The notes beneath the pieces were generated by a model that saw only the letters and a program-made list of their open reading frames with translations, did no database searches and had not been told where the DNA came from. Below, piece by piece: positions 44,101 to 57,919 of a stretch of 64,000 nucleotides of DNA. The position numbers and the translations under genes are program-made. The number at the start of each line of letters is the position of its first letter. Position 1 is the stretch's first letter. Source of the DNA: Stichopus chloronotus (lineage: Eukaryota; Echinodermata; Holothuroidea; Aspidochirotida; Stichopodidae); assembly GCA_021234535.1 (NCBI GenBank), contig CM037835.1, forward strand, positions 4,960,001 through 5,024,000, given 5' to 3'.

Positions 44101-47100
44101 GTTATAGTTTGGTATGCGTTACTATTCTATCTTGTTACAGTGTACAAGAGATACAGATCTTCATTAGAGGCGATCATCACGCGACAGCCATTATCAATCA
44201 GTGTCTAAACTCCCGTACGACATGCAAGCTTAATGAATTCTGCACATGTATAAATAAACTTTTAATCTCTGAAATTCGTTTGAAATATTTTTTCTCACTT
44301 GTTACCAAGAAACACGACGATGCGACAATATACCTTGTTGTTAGTACCACGTTATAGATTTCGACAATATTCCACTGCATTTATTCACTGAGATGGTGTA
44401 TCAAATTAAAAGTTGTCCAAGTTGTAGCTTTATTTACGTCTCCAGTCTTACATCGGGGAATTAAAAGCCTGGGTGAGACGGTTAATGTATATTATTATTA
44501 TACTTAATACTTGTTTCACTCAACCAGAGGACTTCGGCAGATGCATTACCCCTGCCCCCCCCCCCCACCCGTATTCTACCGCCCTTTACAAATTATAGCA
44601 CGGCCAATGGAATGTGACAGACAATAAAGTCTCACCGATCGGTATGAAACTGGTTATCTCCTCTGAGCCTTCAGATTTAAGTGTGATTATAAACGTAACC
44701 ATGCAATTCCCCTCTGTCACCCTCTCCCGGACAATTTCCACCCGTAAAATTCCCAGCCCAGGTAATTTCCCCTCGGACAACTCCACGTTGACGAATCTCA
44801 CCAGGAAATGTTTAGGGTGGAGTCCAGGGCGGGGGGTGAGAATAAACCGAGCGGCAATATTCCGAGCTGGGAATTGTACCAATTGTTGAAAAAATGTCAT
44901 CGCCTGTGATTGCTGTAAAGAACAGTTGATTAAAACATGACTTTTTCACTGTTCTATTGACATTTCTATGGTTGTAAAGTAACTCGACATAAGCAAAAAT
45001 GGGACAACTCCGTATTATCTTACCCTATATAACTACCACAAATAAATCTGCAGTGTATAAGTTACAATGATAGATGCATTAAATCAATTACTATGCGAGT
45101 TCCTTCGTTGCTAGTTTCTTTATAGCGCGGATTTCTAGCGGATTCAATGATGAAAACATTTTTAATTTGAATACTTAATATCTTTGTTACATATGTATTC
45201 ATTTTTACCTTTCTTAAACGTTGCATTTTTCAGTCTATATTGCAACTATTATATCGTTCTTAAACAGCACAGCTTTCGGATGGTACGAATCGAACACAAC
45301 ACAACAAGCCTGAAGACAAATTTTGCTCCATTTGGCGCCTCTGTCGTACTTAACCGTCGAGATCGTGGTGTTCGCAGTCAGTTTCGGTTCATAGATAGGA
45401 ATATAACCAAGGGTGACGTAAAATAACCCTATAATTAGGTGTAATAATATCCACACCGATGCAATCTCTGTATTTTTGTGAGATATCCACTCCCATATCT
45501 ACTCCCACTTCCTCCACTTGTTGGCCTAGTGCACCATTATAACGCTACTTTAAGTTAAAATTTATTTCCATCTCAGTGTTCAAGGTTACAGTTAATGAAA
45601 GTAAAATCACAGAGGTCACTGTATAACAACATAGCCCCACAGTGTACACAGAGGTTGTACATTTATCTCATAATTGGTTCATTTTATGAGCAGACGAAGG
45701 TACATGGTTATGTTATATGGCCTCGATATACGTCACATTATTATTGTCGCTGCAGAGGGGAAGAACTGACTCGTCTCAGTATAGTACTACCAAACAAATA
45801 CGTGGTGGGATAATCCGATTCAAATGCAGACATTGGTAACTTACAACTTAGTATAATTTCGTGTGGCTCAAATTCACCTTCTCAATCAATTTTAGATGGA
45901 TTCCAACCGCTTTTTCATCTGGGAGATCAACTAGGTTATGAATTCACGATCTCAATTAGATGCGAGTTTCATTGACCTTTCAAAGGAATCTTTTAACTTT
46001 ACCTGTTAGCAGGCTGAGTAGAAACCAGGCTATGTTTTTAAGACCGATTCGTTAGTCCTGTTTACTGCTCTAACTTCTAACCTACTTCGGGCCTCTTTCT
46101 GGATGCTTAGAGACAGATCTACCGATGCAAAACTATTATCGATATACCAAACGATGTTTACATATACAAGAACATTCCACACAATAAGTGAATGATATTT
46201 CGCGCTGACTGAAGCTGGTTTGCACGACGGACATCTCGATGTATAATTTAATAAAACAAAAAGGAAGACTGGGGCGAACAGAAGGTTGTTTACGTTGCTC
46301 ATCTACGTAGCATGATTACCTTGATTGTTGCTGTGACGTCACAATACAAGGAAAAGTTAAAGTATGATCTTATAGCCACTTGTTGCCGTGAACCAATGAA
46401 CCGAATAAGCATCAAGTGAGGACTATGTCAGAGAAAAAAATATATCGCTTTTTTTCCCTCATATGTTGTGAAATCGAAGACCTGTATAACTTTCCTGCTA
46501 TCGTATAATAGTTCCAGTGGTGTGAAGATCTATATTTTTGGCCGGATGACGAAACTGGAAAAAAAAAGTCCAGTTATCTTGCTAAAGATTACCTGACCTA
46601 GTTCTTTGTTTCTAATGTAGGGCGGCAGCTGCTGGGTCCGGTATACATAATAGCTTAGAGCAGGTTAAAGTGTTTCAACTCGGCGCTCTAACTACTCATG
46701 AAATGAGGCTGCTACTTTACACAGTACTTCGAGCATCCATTTGAAGAATATTCCGTTCAACATTGCATTCAATGAAATCGATACTATACATTGCATATGT
46801 TATGTATTCAGATGTGCTTGAATGCTTACAGATATGAAACCTTTTCAGAAATGAATAACAAATTCGCTGACGTGATTATGGTAGATTAAACACATCACAA
46901 GAAAATGTAACAAATGCTTAAGATCTATGATTTTCAATATTGGTTTCACGTATACACGTGCTTTATTTGTTACGTTTCTTTCTTCTTTTTTTTAATTTAA
47001 GGAAATCACTCTTTGTGCAATGAAACTCTAGCCATAAGTTAAATTTACTATTAATCAAACTAAAGGTGCGTATTTTTCGATGACCGTAGTCATTGTGTTG

Positions 47101-47120
47101 TTCAGACTTCCAGAGAGGAC
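41198..47120. other. No confident gene; scattered low-complexity and repeat-like DNA
   Basis: It holds the 3' UTR of the long gene A form (AATAAA candidate near 43386), C11 at 41225-41235, C11 at 41537-41547, C12 at 44555-44566 and poly-T tracts near 41958-42008. The stretch at 43690-43790 (CCCCTGTTGGGGTCCAGGGG) and that at 44690-44890 look like fragments of interspersed repeats. I cannot classify them. Confidence 0.4.
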
Positions 47121-47690
47121 TTAAAGGTCGGGTGACATGCTTCCAGAAAAGAGCTCCCTTCATGCAAACGTTACAAAGTAAAACCCTGAGTGAAAATCCG
47201 TTGGAATTTTGTTTGTATCTATTACCGTTTTTGAGATATGACTTTTCAAAGTTTGAAGAAAATTCCAAAACAGATGACGTAGAGTGTTGCACAGTGTCAG
47301 TTTTTCTTTTGTTAACCCTACATATTTTGCCTCTTAATTACTTAATTACTGAGTTTCACATTGGTAAGTGATATCGATATTTTTGAAGGAGAAAATACAT
47401 GTTTCCAAAATAAAACCCTCTGGGCATATAAAATTATCAAATGACCTTGAAATAAAGGTTACATAAACAAAGGATTAACATAAGACAAATCCTAGGAGTC
47501 CCTCCCGTGACGTCACAAATTTGCATATTTAGTCAATGTTTATTCATGACACAGCTGTGAGACACTAATTTGCATGTAAATTTGTCAATTTTTGACGGAT
47601 TTTGACGCAATTTGAGGCCATTTTCAACATTTTGAATGCCTAATGCACCCAGTACCTCAAAATGTCATTTTCATGTCACCAGACCTTTAA
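47121..47690 (+). mobile_element. 570-bp TTAA-flanked TIR element, copy 1
   Basis: The ends are TTAA-AGGTCGGGTGACATG and the inverse of TTAA-AGGTCTGGTGACATG. TTAA at both borders is the target-site duplication used by piggyBac and Kolobok. The AGG start favours a Kolobok-like MITE. The interior has no transposase. A homologous copy lies inverted at 60714-61273. Confidence 0.7.
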
Positions 47691-50600
47691 TAGAAGCTAT
47701 AACACCATGTCGTGTACCGACTGGCTACATATGTGAGTAGGTTGTTTCGGAAGGAGTCCCTTGGGAAAGACCAATATCTTTTACGCAAATATAAAAGTTC
47801 ATAGAGACGAGATACCCGTAAGAGGGATCAATGTCAATTTGATGATCAAAGTTAATTTATTGTAATGGTTTATTAATTCATTAGGATGAATGAATTTTAG
47901 CAATAGATGATCAGGAAATGAGATATCACAAAAGACGTAGATATTGAAGAAAGGAGCGGGTAAAGGACACTTCCACTACAGGTAAAGATCCTAGTAGCCT
48001 GGATTCCGTAAGATTGTTTCTGAGTTTGCCCAAGCTGTAGCAAATTCTGGGTAATCAGATGACAAGGTTGACCTATATGACCTACTAATTGACTGATGTA
48101 ATTATAAATTCAACTTGCACTGGAAATAAGATGTTCACTCTATCGCTTCTCTATAACCACTAAGTAACTTAATAAAAATTTGTGCAGAAATTGTCCCAGG
48201 TAGCAAATCTACATGAGCTCCATGTAGCCTGTAGGTGAACCCAAATGGTGCCCATATCGGATTTTCACCCACGATTCGCTATATGGGCCAGTCCAGATAA
48301 CCGTATGACCCAACTGGGATTGGCCTCCGTGTGGTGTTCACATAACAGTCTGATTGGCGCGCCGTATGGCTGTAAAGTTTCACACTGAGTGAACTAACAA
48401 CCAGTGAAGTCACAAGTTTAAAAACAGCCCCATCAGATTTACTGTCAGGAATTGCCTGACAGTACTTTCCTGATTAACTGTTCACATGACAATCTTTACA
48501 GCTTGATAGTACTTACTGAAAGGTTGAGGGGGTGACGGTCAGCGTACGAAAAAGTATAACTGAATGTGAAAAGGACTCTATGATGGGAATAAAAAAATAG
48601 TAAAAAATACGTAGGAAAGGTAAGGGATCAGCGTAGAAACCAACCATTAGAACAAAAACTGATTTCACGTTTAACTTTAGAAAATCCCAGAGATCCCCAT
48701 CCACACATACACAAACAGCCTCTGAGCCTCCCGTATCATCTCCAAGATAATGCATTCTTTTCAGTTGTTCATATCTACGGCACTATGTAGTAGTGTAATC
48801 AATGATGTTTCATGGATAGAAAATTGTGTCAGTTCTCAAAAAAAGATATTAAATTTGACAGACGCCGAGTGCGTTCTTTATCACCCGATGTGAATCTTTC
48901 TTTCTGAAGTATGCGGTTCTACCTTTTTCGTCAGTGTACTTGCGGAAAAAAACGAGACTTTTGATACAGTTTGACATCTTCATGGCACATGAAGGGGACG
49001 TGATGACACATAAGTCGCACGTCAACATTATCTCATATGTAGGATATCATGAAGTATTACTACATTACAGACTTGAAATAAATGGAACCTAGACGATTCC
49101 CCTTTACTATAAATTACAGCACGCAACATTAAGTCGTAGAAATTATTGGGAAGTCATTCATAAAGATTTTACCGATTCGAGTGATGTTACGTTGTACTTA
49201 CAATGAATCCGAAGTGCCCTCTTTCTCTCTAGTTGTAAGAAAGCACACGTAGCCATTATCATCGAAAATTAATGGAAAATTTTACACACACACACACAAC
49301 ACGGAAAACAGAAAAAAAAAAGAGCGACCTAAGTAGTGCAATGAAGCCTCTACAGCTACTCTACACATACATTTGTTCTTTCACTCTTTTTCCTTCATTT
49401 AGTTTCGTTATGCAGTACTTTGATAGACGCTTCAAGCACAGAGGGTAGGCGCAAGATGCAATGAAGTACGGATTAAGTTCTTTCGATTGATGTCCATGAG
49501 TTTCTTTTAATTTGATCCTTCTTGTTTTGACGTAGCACTATTGACCCTTTCTCTTCAACCAGCGAGTGGTCTCTCATTGGTCTTCAATATAAATTCATTT
49601 TCGAGAGATTTTGACAGCCTCCTTTCGTAACCGTTCGCAGCCGTTTCGTTGATTTGATTCAGACGACACTGACGGTGTATCGTAGCTCAGTCGGCGTGGG
49701 ATGTTGTGCCTCATTTAAAATAGCTTTTGAGTCTTTTACAAATTTCAGCAAGTAACATTGACAGACGAGACACCTAAAGATGCGAGTATCATCGTTAAAA
49801 CCGATACGTTATCATCAATCATCTCGTGTTCGACTATCAAATTTTCTCATTTCATTTTAAGAGTTGTCAATTTCATCATTTTGCGTATTGTCGATGCCGA
49901 CTGCAACCTCCCCTAAATTACTTGATAGAGTGCGACAATCAAATGTAAAGATATATTTAACCTGTTGTATGCTGCTATGGAATCTGAGCTATGTTATCCT
50001 CTCTGCACTTTCACGAACACTCTCTCTATACTTTTTTTTTACTCTTTATACTTGCACCACTGAAACATCATCATTTATCAGTGCGAAAAGGGGGAGAGGA
50101 AGAGAGGGGGGGGGGGGCGGTGAAATAACTCCGCTCAATGTTGGCTTCAACAAACATAATACCTCTTCGAAGAATTTCTTGAGTTACATTCGTTTTGGAC
50201 AACATATTTCAATAACAAACACATAACCATATGATTTCCATTCATATTACGTGCGATTTATTTTGTCAACAAAGGGCAGGTTTATGCGCGGTACATGTCT
50301 ACCCCATGTGATCACTGGCGGGTCCAGTCGGGGGGGGGGGGGCACGGCAAAGGGTGCAGTCCCCATTTCAGGTGTCACAAAAATATTGTTTTCACAAATT
50401 TATCGAGTACTAAAATGTAACACTTTTGTTGACCCAAATCACATCCAAGAACTGCGTGACAGTGGAACGGGCACCAGCAAGAAACAAGAGTGACACGGAA
50501 GACTGTGAAAGCAATTGCCTACAATCTAGGAGATATTTTTAGCCAATCGTTTTCTGTTTTGGTACCGTCGCTTCGCGCCACACCGATTGTGGCGCTCATC

Positions 50601-52677
50601 TCAGATAGTCTAACCAAAATTCTAGCTAGCATGTATGTGATGATGCCACCTGTCCCCCCTCCCAGTCGTAAGATGCGTCCACGCTACCATTATCTGAGGG
50701 TTTGGTCGACACCTTGTCTGCTTTCTGTTTTTTCTTCTTTTTTCGTTGTCACATTCTCATATATGAGAATTTCCTAACAGGAACAGGTAATATCCCTACC
50801 CTTTATCACTGCCCTACCAGTTTGCCCCCCCCCCCCCAAGGAATGACTTTGATCGGCAACTGCACGTGATCAATCTCGTAAGTATCTGGTTGTCAAAAAA
50901 CGGTTTCGCAAAAGCTTTAATGTTTCAAGTCAATTCCTCCTCATAGCACATGCGTAATAAATGTTTATGACTCATGCAAAGAGAGAGACTGCGCAAAAAT
51001 GACAACTAAGTGATGATCACTCCCTCTTTTTATATCAAAGCAAGCAAAAATACGACCTGCATTCTTCAGTCGTAGTCGAAACATCGTTCAATCACAGAAT
51101 GTAAACAAAATCCTCTAAAAACGGGAAGCATTCCGGTATTAAAGTTTAACTTAAACTCTACTGGAACTTGTAAACTACACCAAGCAAGCTACAGTCAATA
51201 TAAGAAATTGTTTGACACATCACTCAATGAAATTGCATACGGTACATCAGTTTTTGGTTTCATGTATGAAGGTACCTACCCTCTCCAAATTTGATGGATA
51301 AACCTGAACTAATTGAAAATATTCCTTATCATGTTTGTGTGTTTATTTCTTAAATGTGTTTCGAAAATAATAACTTAAACAAACAAAAAAAAGTCGTATC
51401 TCTTATCTTGTAATTCTACTTTCTGGCATTTTGCCAATTGTTTCACTGCCTGACTTCCTGTCGAATGTATTTTGGTCACTTGTCAGTTTCTGCAAAACAA
51501 AAAGCGTCACTATAACGTTACTATAGAATAATACCGACATATGCTTCGATCTTACTGCTGTCAGTCAGCTTCTTAGTCGGCAATTCTTTACTCCGTTCAA
51601 CTTTAGACAATTTCATCAAGACTAACTGCTGGTAAATGGTGAAGAATAGACACTGAGAGTATATATTGATCTAAATATTATGGTATACATATATATAGAA
51701 AGCAAGGGCGTAATGTGTGAAAGACACGGTAAGGCGTTTATTTATATTGTGCTCTCAATAAGAAAATTTCAGAATGGGTTTGTGAAAGATGGACATCCAA
51801 ACCTGGTCACTTTAAATAACTGTGGACATGGGGAGATGTAGGCCTACCTTTTTCTCTGCTTTTTCACCACTTCCGGTATCGTTGTTGCCCATTTCATGAT
51901 TGAGAAGAATGAGAATGTATCACCAAAGAGCAATATATATATATATATACATATTTGGCGTTAACATCAACATCATTTTCGTCGTAGCCGTCATCACCAT
52001 TGAAAGACTCAACGGCGTCCTATCCTTACTTTTTATCATAGCAATAAAAATATATGCTGTCTAAGCTAACATATTCTCATTGTACTTATCTATCGTTTGA
52101 CTGCCCTAGAATTAAAATTAATGGACAAATAACGTTAACTATCTAAGAGCCTTTTCAATTACTTAACACAGATTCAACTCGATTTCAATGTCTTCGGACG
52201 TTTATTGATTTCCAAAATCTGTTACATGTTTGTTGTTGCCATTGAGAGTAATTTGTTGTCACGATTATTTTAGCTTGAACGTAGCTACTATGTATGAGTT
52301 GCGAATACACTGACAGCAGTATACCAGAAAGGGAACGTTGACGTTAAAGAAGGGGTATTCTGACTGATGTCGTTTTTGTATGACAAAAACATTGCCAACA
52401 TAAGATATCATTCTACTAATCTTCACGTCTCAAGTCGTTTGATTGTGTTATGCTACTTCGATATTAGCTCACTCGTTTTTCTGCGATTTTAATCAAAACT
52501 TTGCAATATTGGAAAAAGACAGTGAAGAGTTGCTAATGAGACGACAGTGCTAGAACTCCAACCCTATCAACGGTTATTCCTATGCTGTGTTTTTTTTTAT
52601 TTATAATATTGATTACAATTTATAATTCAGGCCTTGGCGAGCAGTTCTTTTATGACTGTAAGCGACCACACAAGTGT
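47691..52677. other. No confident gene
   Basis: AT-rich spacer with G12 (50106-50117), G13 (50330-50342), C13 (50825-50837), a short (CA)n at 49281-49298 and (TA)n at 51934-51951. The piece at 48200-48400 has recurrent ATATGGGCC/CCATAT words and may be repeat-derived. Confidence 0.4.
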
Positions 52678-52691
52678 GGCTTATATATCAC

Positions 52692-52897
52692 AACTTCACG
52701 TCGGGTGACTACAATTTAGTTATCATTTTTTAGTATCTTTTTTTAGTATCTTTTTTGTCAGTTCAGATAGGAAAATCTTAGATCACTCTTGGAAGAAAAA
52801 CCCATCATACCCTACCAGGAATCGAACCCAGACGTTCCCGGTTGCTAATCACTGCTTCAAACAGTAATACCTTTATCCACTCGGCCACAGCACCGGC
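52692..52897 (-). mobile_element. tRNA-Ser-derived SINE with 14-bp target-site duplication
   Basis: Read on the minus strand, the head is tRNA-like: A box TGGCCGAGTGG (52887-52877), B box GGTTCGATTCC (52828-52818), and an anticodon-type hairpin with loop TTTGAAG, anticodon TGA (Ser). The 3' acceptor strand does not pair with the 5' end, so it is not a functional tRNA. An unrelated tail follows with a repeated AAAAAAGATACTA unit. The identical sequence GGCTTATATATCAC flanks it at 52678-52691 and 52895-52908 (3 bp shared with the head). The A and B boxes would make an internal Pol III promoter. Confidence 0.8.
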
Positions 52898-52909
52898 TTA
52901 TATATCACG

Positions 52910-54200
52910 TATGCTTTCAACAGAAGTTATGAATTCTTTTCACTTGTGCACATAGCATTCACATTTCAAGTCATACGGTTTATTGAGTTATAGCCCTCCC
53001 GTGTAATCAATAGCGGGAAATACGGGTTTGCTCACTGGGTTATACTTTATGTCACTGCCTCCAAGTCTTTATCAATAGCTCATGCGGGTGGTATATCATT
53101 TCAATTTATTCTTCCAGTGCTTAGCACCTGGTGTGAACACTGAAGATTCTGCCTATGAAATCTACCAAATTGCACAAATACCATGGCACTGCCATATCAT
53201 TTCTAATACGACTTACTCGCCTGAATTTTCAAATGTCAGATCCTGGTTGTAGCATAATAGAAAATATAAACACAGCGAACTCGAATCAGAAATGTTAACC
53301 AAGATACATAGACGGTGTCTCACGCAATCTGTTCATTATCTTATCATACAAGTCATATAATTCGAAAGACAGCTATCTTCTTTCTTTGTTTCTTTCCATT
53401 AATACCTCTCATGTTATTAATTTTTGTACCATTGATCCAGTCGCACTAACCTTGCCTTTCGAAAAGTTGAGTGCATTCTTTCAAACTATCTTTCTCTATT
53501 CAACGATGCGAGATAATGTTGGGACTGGAGAAGCTCAATTTTGTAGCTGTTTGATTTTGACAGAGGTGAAACCGCTCCTAGCAAAACTGAGAAAAAAGTC
53601 AAGGTGGGATGGGGAGAGATGCATTGAGAGGCTAAATAAACCAAAAAAAAACTAGCTTGGCTGATTAAACAATTTCTCATCGTTGACCCATTAAGTTTGC
53701 TGCAAATCCCTGTGGTGCACGGTTACTTAGTAGCTGTATCATGACAAGTACATACTCTGAGGAAAAACAAAAACAACCTTTCGTGGTGAAAAGGATTACA
53801 CAGCAAAGAACGGACTGTCCGTTTGTTCAAATTGCAAGGACTACATACAAACATGCAGTGTTGCAATACATAATGATGTGCATCAGTTAATTACAAGAAA
53901 CCAATTGGTATTAGTTTTGGTACAATGCATGACAGATGTTTCATGACTTACAATAACCACCGATTAATGTCTACACCCAATGTGATACATCGGGACCTTA
54001 CAGATGGGATCTTCTAGGGTTTCTATATAGACAGGGTTCAGACAACTTCGATCTTAGAGGCCATTTTGGTTTCAACTGCTCGAAAATTATATGTATGTGC
54101 ATCATCAAGATTCGTCAAACGGTGATATAAGATCTGAAGTTGCCATTGAAACAAACATGCCCAACGGCGATTTTATTGGTTATCATGATTCACAGAGGAA
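52910..54200. other. No confident gene
   Basis: AT-rich spacer. The frame at 53386-53655 has no splice support or recognisable motif. Confidence 0.4.
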
Positions 54201-54204
54201 CACT

Positions 54205-55365
54205 AAGTAAATGAGGCCCTACCGTGCATCACCGGTGACCAAGCTGGGTAGATCCGATCATGACTTGATTATCCTATCAACAACATATCAACCTCTTGTC
54301 CAGACGAAGGCACAAAAGCTATTTATCGTGCAGCAATGGAGTCGTGAGGCGATCGACGACCTACCTGATACCTTAAGAACGCGTGGACTGGAACTTGTTT
54401 CTCAACATCATTCAAGGGATAGATAAACTTGCACAAACAATCCCTGACTACATAAACTTTTGTGTTGAATGTATTGTAACAACTAAACAAAAGACAATGT
54501 CTACCCAAATAATAAGCCATGGATTACGAAGGAAGTTAAGTCACTACTAAACACGAAGAAGGGAATTTTTGGTCAGAGTAACAAATATGAACTAAAATTT
54601 AAAAAAAGAATTGGATGACTGTTTTAAGAAAGGAAAAGGAATTTCATAAACTCAAAATAGAGTAAAATTTGACTACTGAAAAATAATAGGAAATAAATCT
54701 GGGCTGGCATGAGAATGATAAGTGATCACACCAATGCTGCAAGTAAATTATCTAAATTACTAGATACATTGGCTGATTATGAAAACAAAATAAACGAGTT
54801 TTAAAGCAGGTTTGATTGTCGTAATTTCTCCAGAGGGGCCGATGATCTGCAGAATATACTATGTAGTTCTGAGACATGCCGTCATCCATACTTAACGGTA
54901 TCTACAGATGACGTTCGAAATGAATTGTCTACTAATTAAATTCTTCAAAAGCGGCTGGTCCTGATGGGTTACTACTATTTGCCAACGAACTTGCCTACAT
55001 CTTTGTCAGGTCTTTTTAATCTCTAGTTTAATCTCAGACTGTCCTAACTGTTTGGAAACAGTCTTGTACCATTCCTAAAAGAACTATCATTAGTGTTTTA
55101 ATGACTTAAGACCTGTGGCAACGAAATATGTGAACGTTTTTGTTTGAAAGTCTTTGAAACCCATGGTCAATGATTAGCTCGATCCATTGCAGTTTGCTTA
55201 CAGATCCACACACAGCACTGAGGATGCTCTTTTATAAGTCTGGAAAAGTTATACTCACATCTTGAGTATACAACATTAAGTCATTCTTCTAGAAATATTT
55301 TTTTCTACTATTTTAATTTGATGGTATGGATTTTTAACTATCTTTCCAATAGGTCCCAATTCGGG
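54205..55365 (+). mobile_element. Degenerate LINE: endonuclease-RT linker and part of reverse transcriptase
   Basis: With several frameshifts and stops the plus strand gives recognisable LINE pieces in order: PVTKLGRSDHDLIIL then YQPLVQ (54230-54300), NNKPWITKEVKSLLNTKK (54505-54560), SKAAGPDGLLLFANELAY (54948-55000, start of the RT domain), TVLTVWKQSCTIPKRT, DPLQFAYRSTHSTEDAL (55181-55231), and VWIFNYLSNRSQF (about 55322-55361). The catalytic FIDFSSAF and YADD region is missing. It is a dead copy of a jockey/CR1/L2-like family. A C14 run (55406-55419) lies just beyond. Confidence 0.75.
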
Positions 55366-55419
55366 CATCCAATAATGTTTATGATGGCAATACTACCAGG
55401 CGCCTCCCCCCCCCCCCCC

Positions 55420-57465
55420 GGCCAAGTCAGCTCCAATCCTATTTACTTTATACACATCGGATACGTAATCAACCAGTATCAATTGTGCATTAGCAAAATT
55501 TTCTGAAAACACTGCTTTGTTGGGTCTGTGCCGTGTGCTTATGTTAATAGATACATCTCATCATTTATCCCTCAATGCATCAAAGTAATCTTAATTTTTA
55601 ACTTCTTACTCCTGCAACCTTTGTACCTTGGAACCTTTGTTGACCCTTTTTATGGCATTTATCCTATTTTATCCATTGGCCACGTTTTATTGTTTTGTTC
55701 TCTTTATCTGTGTTCATTTTTCTGCTCTCTTACTTACTTTGTAAATTGTTATTTGTGCAATATTGTCTGTTTATTGTCTTTATGCGAGCATTCAGTTACC
55801 CCTGTGGGGTTTACTTAAGTTGATCTAGTCTTAAGTTCGCTCATTTGGAGGCAAAATGGCGTCAAAAAACCAGTTGACGCAACCCTGTCTGTATAGGAAC
55901 AATGGGAACTCTATCTTGAAAATTTCCTTCATGTGTTCACACATGAAGAAGCTCCAAATTCACTGTATCTTGAGAATATGCCATTCCCTCCGGTGTTTCT
56001 CACCTTTGACCGAAAACCGAAACGCCATCGGGTTCTTGTCGCCAATGGGTTACCGCTGTGTACTGACCAAATATGAGATTTCTTAATATCGCCAAGGGAT
56101 ATCCCTTTGATAATTATTTTCGGCTATTTGAACTCCCGTTTTGACGTCATATGCTACTTTCGTGCTTACTTATGCCTCTTACATTTTGATTCATGACTGA
56201 CAACATGTCTTCGCCCTCTACCAATAACAATATGGTGCTTTTTCTTTTACCCAAATGCATCTTCATGCTTCAGTTATCGTGTTTGCAAGTAAGGCGGTTC
56301 ACATATTCATGCATGCTCTTACACAACTCAAGCATGATTGCATGTTTATTTTATTGCAACGACAACTCACTTAAATCTGTTGCCTTATTATGAAGGAAGT
56401 AAGTAAACCGTTGCTTAAATTCTACTTGACGAATAAAAGCTGAATAAATAAGGATCCGTTTCTTTCCGTAAACATCACTCAAAACATTTAACAACTTCGA
56501 CTTTTTTATATTTTATGTTTTTTATTAGTTTGTGTATTGCATATGTGTATTTACATAATGAATTATCACATGTGCATGTGTAAAGTCTTAACATCAACTT
56601 CAATACTGCAAACTTATTTCAACGTTTGAAATAACCTTTCATGAGGATGCAATTTGTGGTCCCTCTACTTGTATGCAAAACTAGACAGACAAATGACAAA
56701 ATGATAGTATGTACTTTTCTAAACTGTCTGAAGTTGAAAAAAAAAAACTCAGACCAATATGAAAAGCAATCGGATAATAAGTTCGAATATGAGAGCACTT
56801 TCCTTTCACTACGTAGCTCTGCCTATGAAGTAGTTTTAGACAATGTAGAGTATTTCACAGTTACAAGCTGGCAGTATCTATGTATCTAAACCTCATGTGT
56901 TGCGGCAAAAGAAGTTTAAGAGAAGTGGTTTACAAGACAAGATGGCGTACTGCAATTAGTTAATGTACATCGGCCAGAAAAGTGATCCGTCCGTCGACGG
57001 TAAAATTAGATGAGTGAGCTACGGAGATCACTGTATATCATTGCCTTTGTTATTTGAATGTTGTAGAACACAAGATAAAAAATACGAGTGAAAATCGGGA
57101 CTAGGAGGAGCCGTTCTAGATAAGTGAAATGATGACATGGGTTCACCGGGTGAGCTATAGAGACTACTTCTTTAACGTTTTTCCACTTTCCCTGCTCAAA
57201 CTTATTTACGGAACGATATGGAACTTTTTCAAGTGCCATAATATAGGCCAAGTTGTTAGCATTATGGGAAAAAGACATTTTGTCTAAGTCATTGGGTCAT
57301 ATTGCTAAACTGGTAGTCACCCAACCGGACGTTGTAATATATGAACAACAGGCTTCCTCCACAATTGTGTGGCCGCTTGATTAGCGTCGTAAAACAGCTT
57401 CACCTTATGGTATCATTATAATTTCTTGTTCTTTCTTGCTCTTTCTCGACTTTGCGTTTACCAGG
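55420..57465. other. No confident gene
   Basis: AT-rich spacer with short open frames lacking splice context. Confidence 0.4.
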
Positions 57466-57469
57466 GATG

Positions 57470-57835
57470 TGTTGTAGGTGTCTCTCTAGGTTGTTTGCGT
57501 TTGCGACGGAGTGCACCGATAACTACGGGGACTACCTTGCTTTGGTGATCCACAGTCTCTGTAATTCTAGTTTCAAGTCTTGGTACTTGTCTACCTTTTC
57601 ATTTTCCTCCTTTTAGCCAATTATTTCCAGTGGATGCCAACTCTTGGCAATACAAACTTGTCGTTTGCATTGTCCATGTAGCTGTTTGTTGGACCACTTG
57701 CTGGTGTACTCGATCCTCCATTCCGCCATTTCATCTTTCTTTGACGTGTACCCGGTTATCGTTTTGTGTTTCCAGACTGCCTCTATTAGTGGGTCTGTGT
57801 CTTTCGCTGATGTGATATACTCCTGAAGTTCATCC
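57470..57835 (-). mobile_element. Degenerate LINE tail, minus strand, second fragment
   Basis: The minus strand reads ELQEYITSAKDTDPLIEAVW, then NKQLHGQCKRQ, then KVDKYQDLKLELQRLW and KVVPVVIGALRRKRK. The last two are the conserved C-terminal region found after the RT domain in a LINE group common in marine invertebrates. The segment between LHGQ and KYQDL is shortened, so the copy has a deletion. Confidence 0.6.
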
Positions 57836-57839
57836 TGAA

Positions 57840-57919
57840 GTCCATTATTATTACTATCATCATCATCGTCATCATCATCATTATTATCATTATCATTATT
57901 ATCATTATTATTATTATTG
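57840..57919. repeat. ATT/ATC trinucleotide microsatellite
   Basis: About 80 bp of interrupted (ATT)n and (ATC)n, lying between the two LINE tail fragments. It is probably the 3' tail of the upstream (58.3 kb) copy. Confidence 0.85.

Noticed and set aside
44586..44900. Overlapping 104- and 91-codon frames on opposite strands
   Set aside because: Both are open because of repeated AATTCCC-type words. Neither shows a domain, and it is probably an interspersed repeat fragment.
49680..49712. A-box-like GTAGCTCAGTCGGC, suggesting a tRNA
   Set aside because: No B box (GGTTCRANNCC) at the right distance and no cloverleaf pairing, so a chance match.
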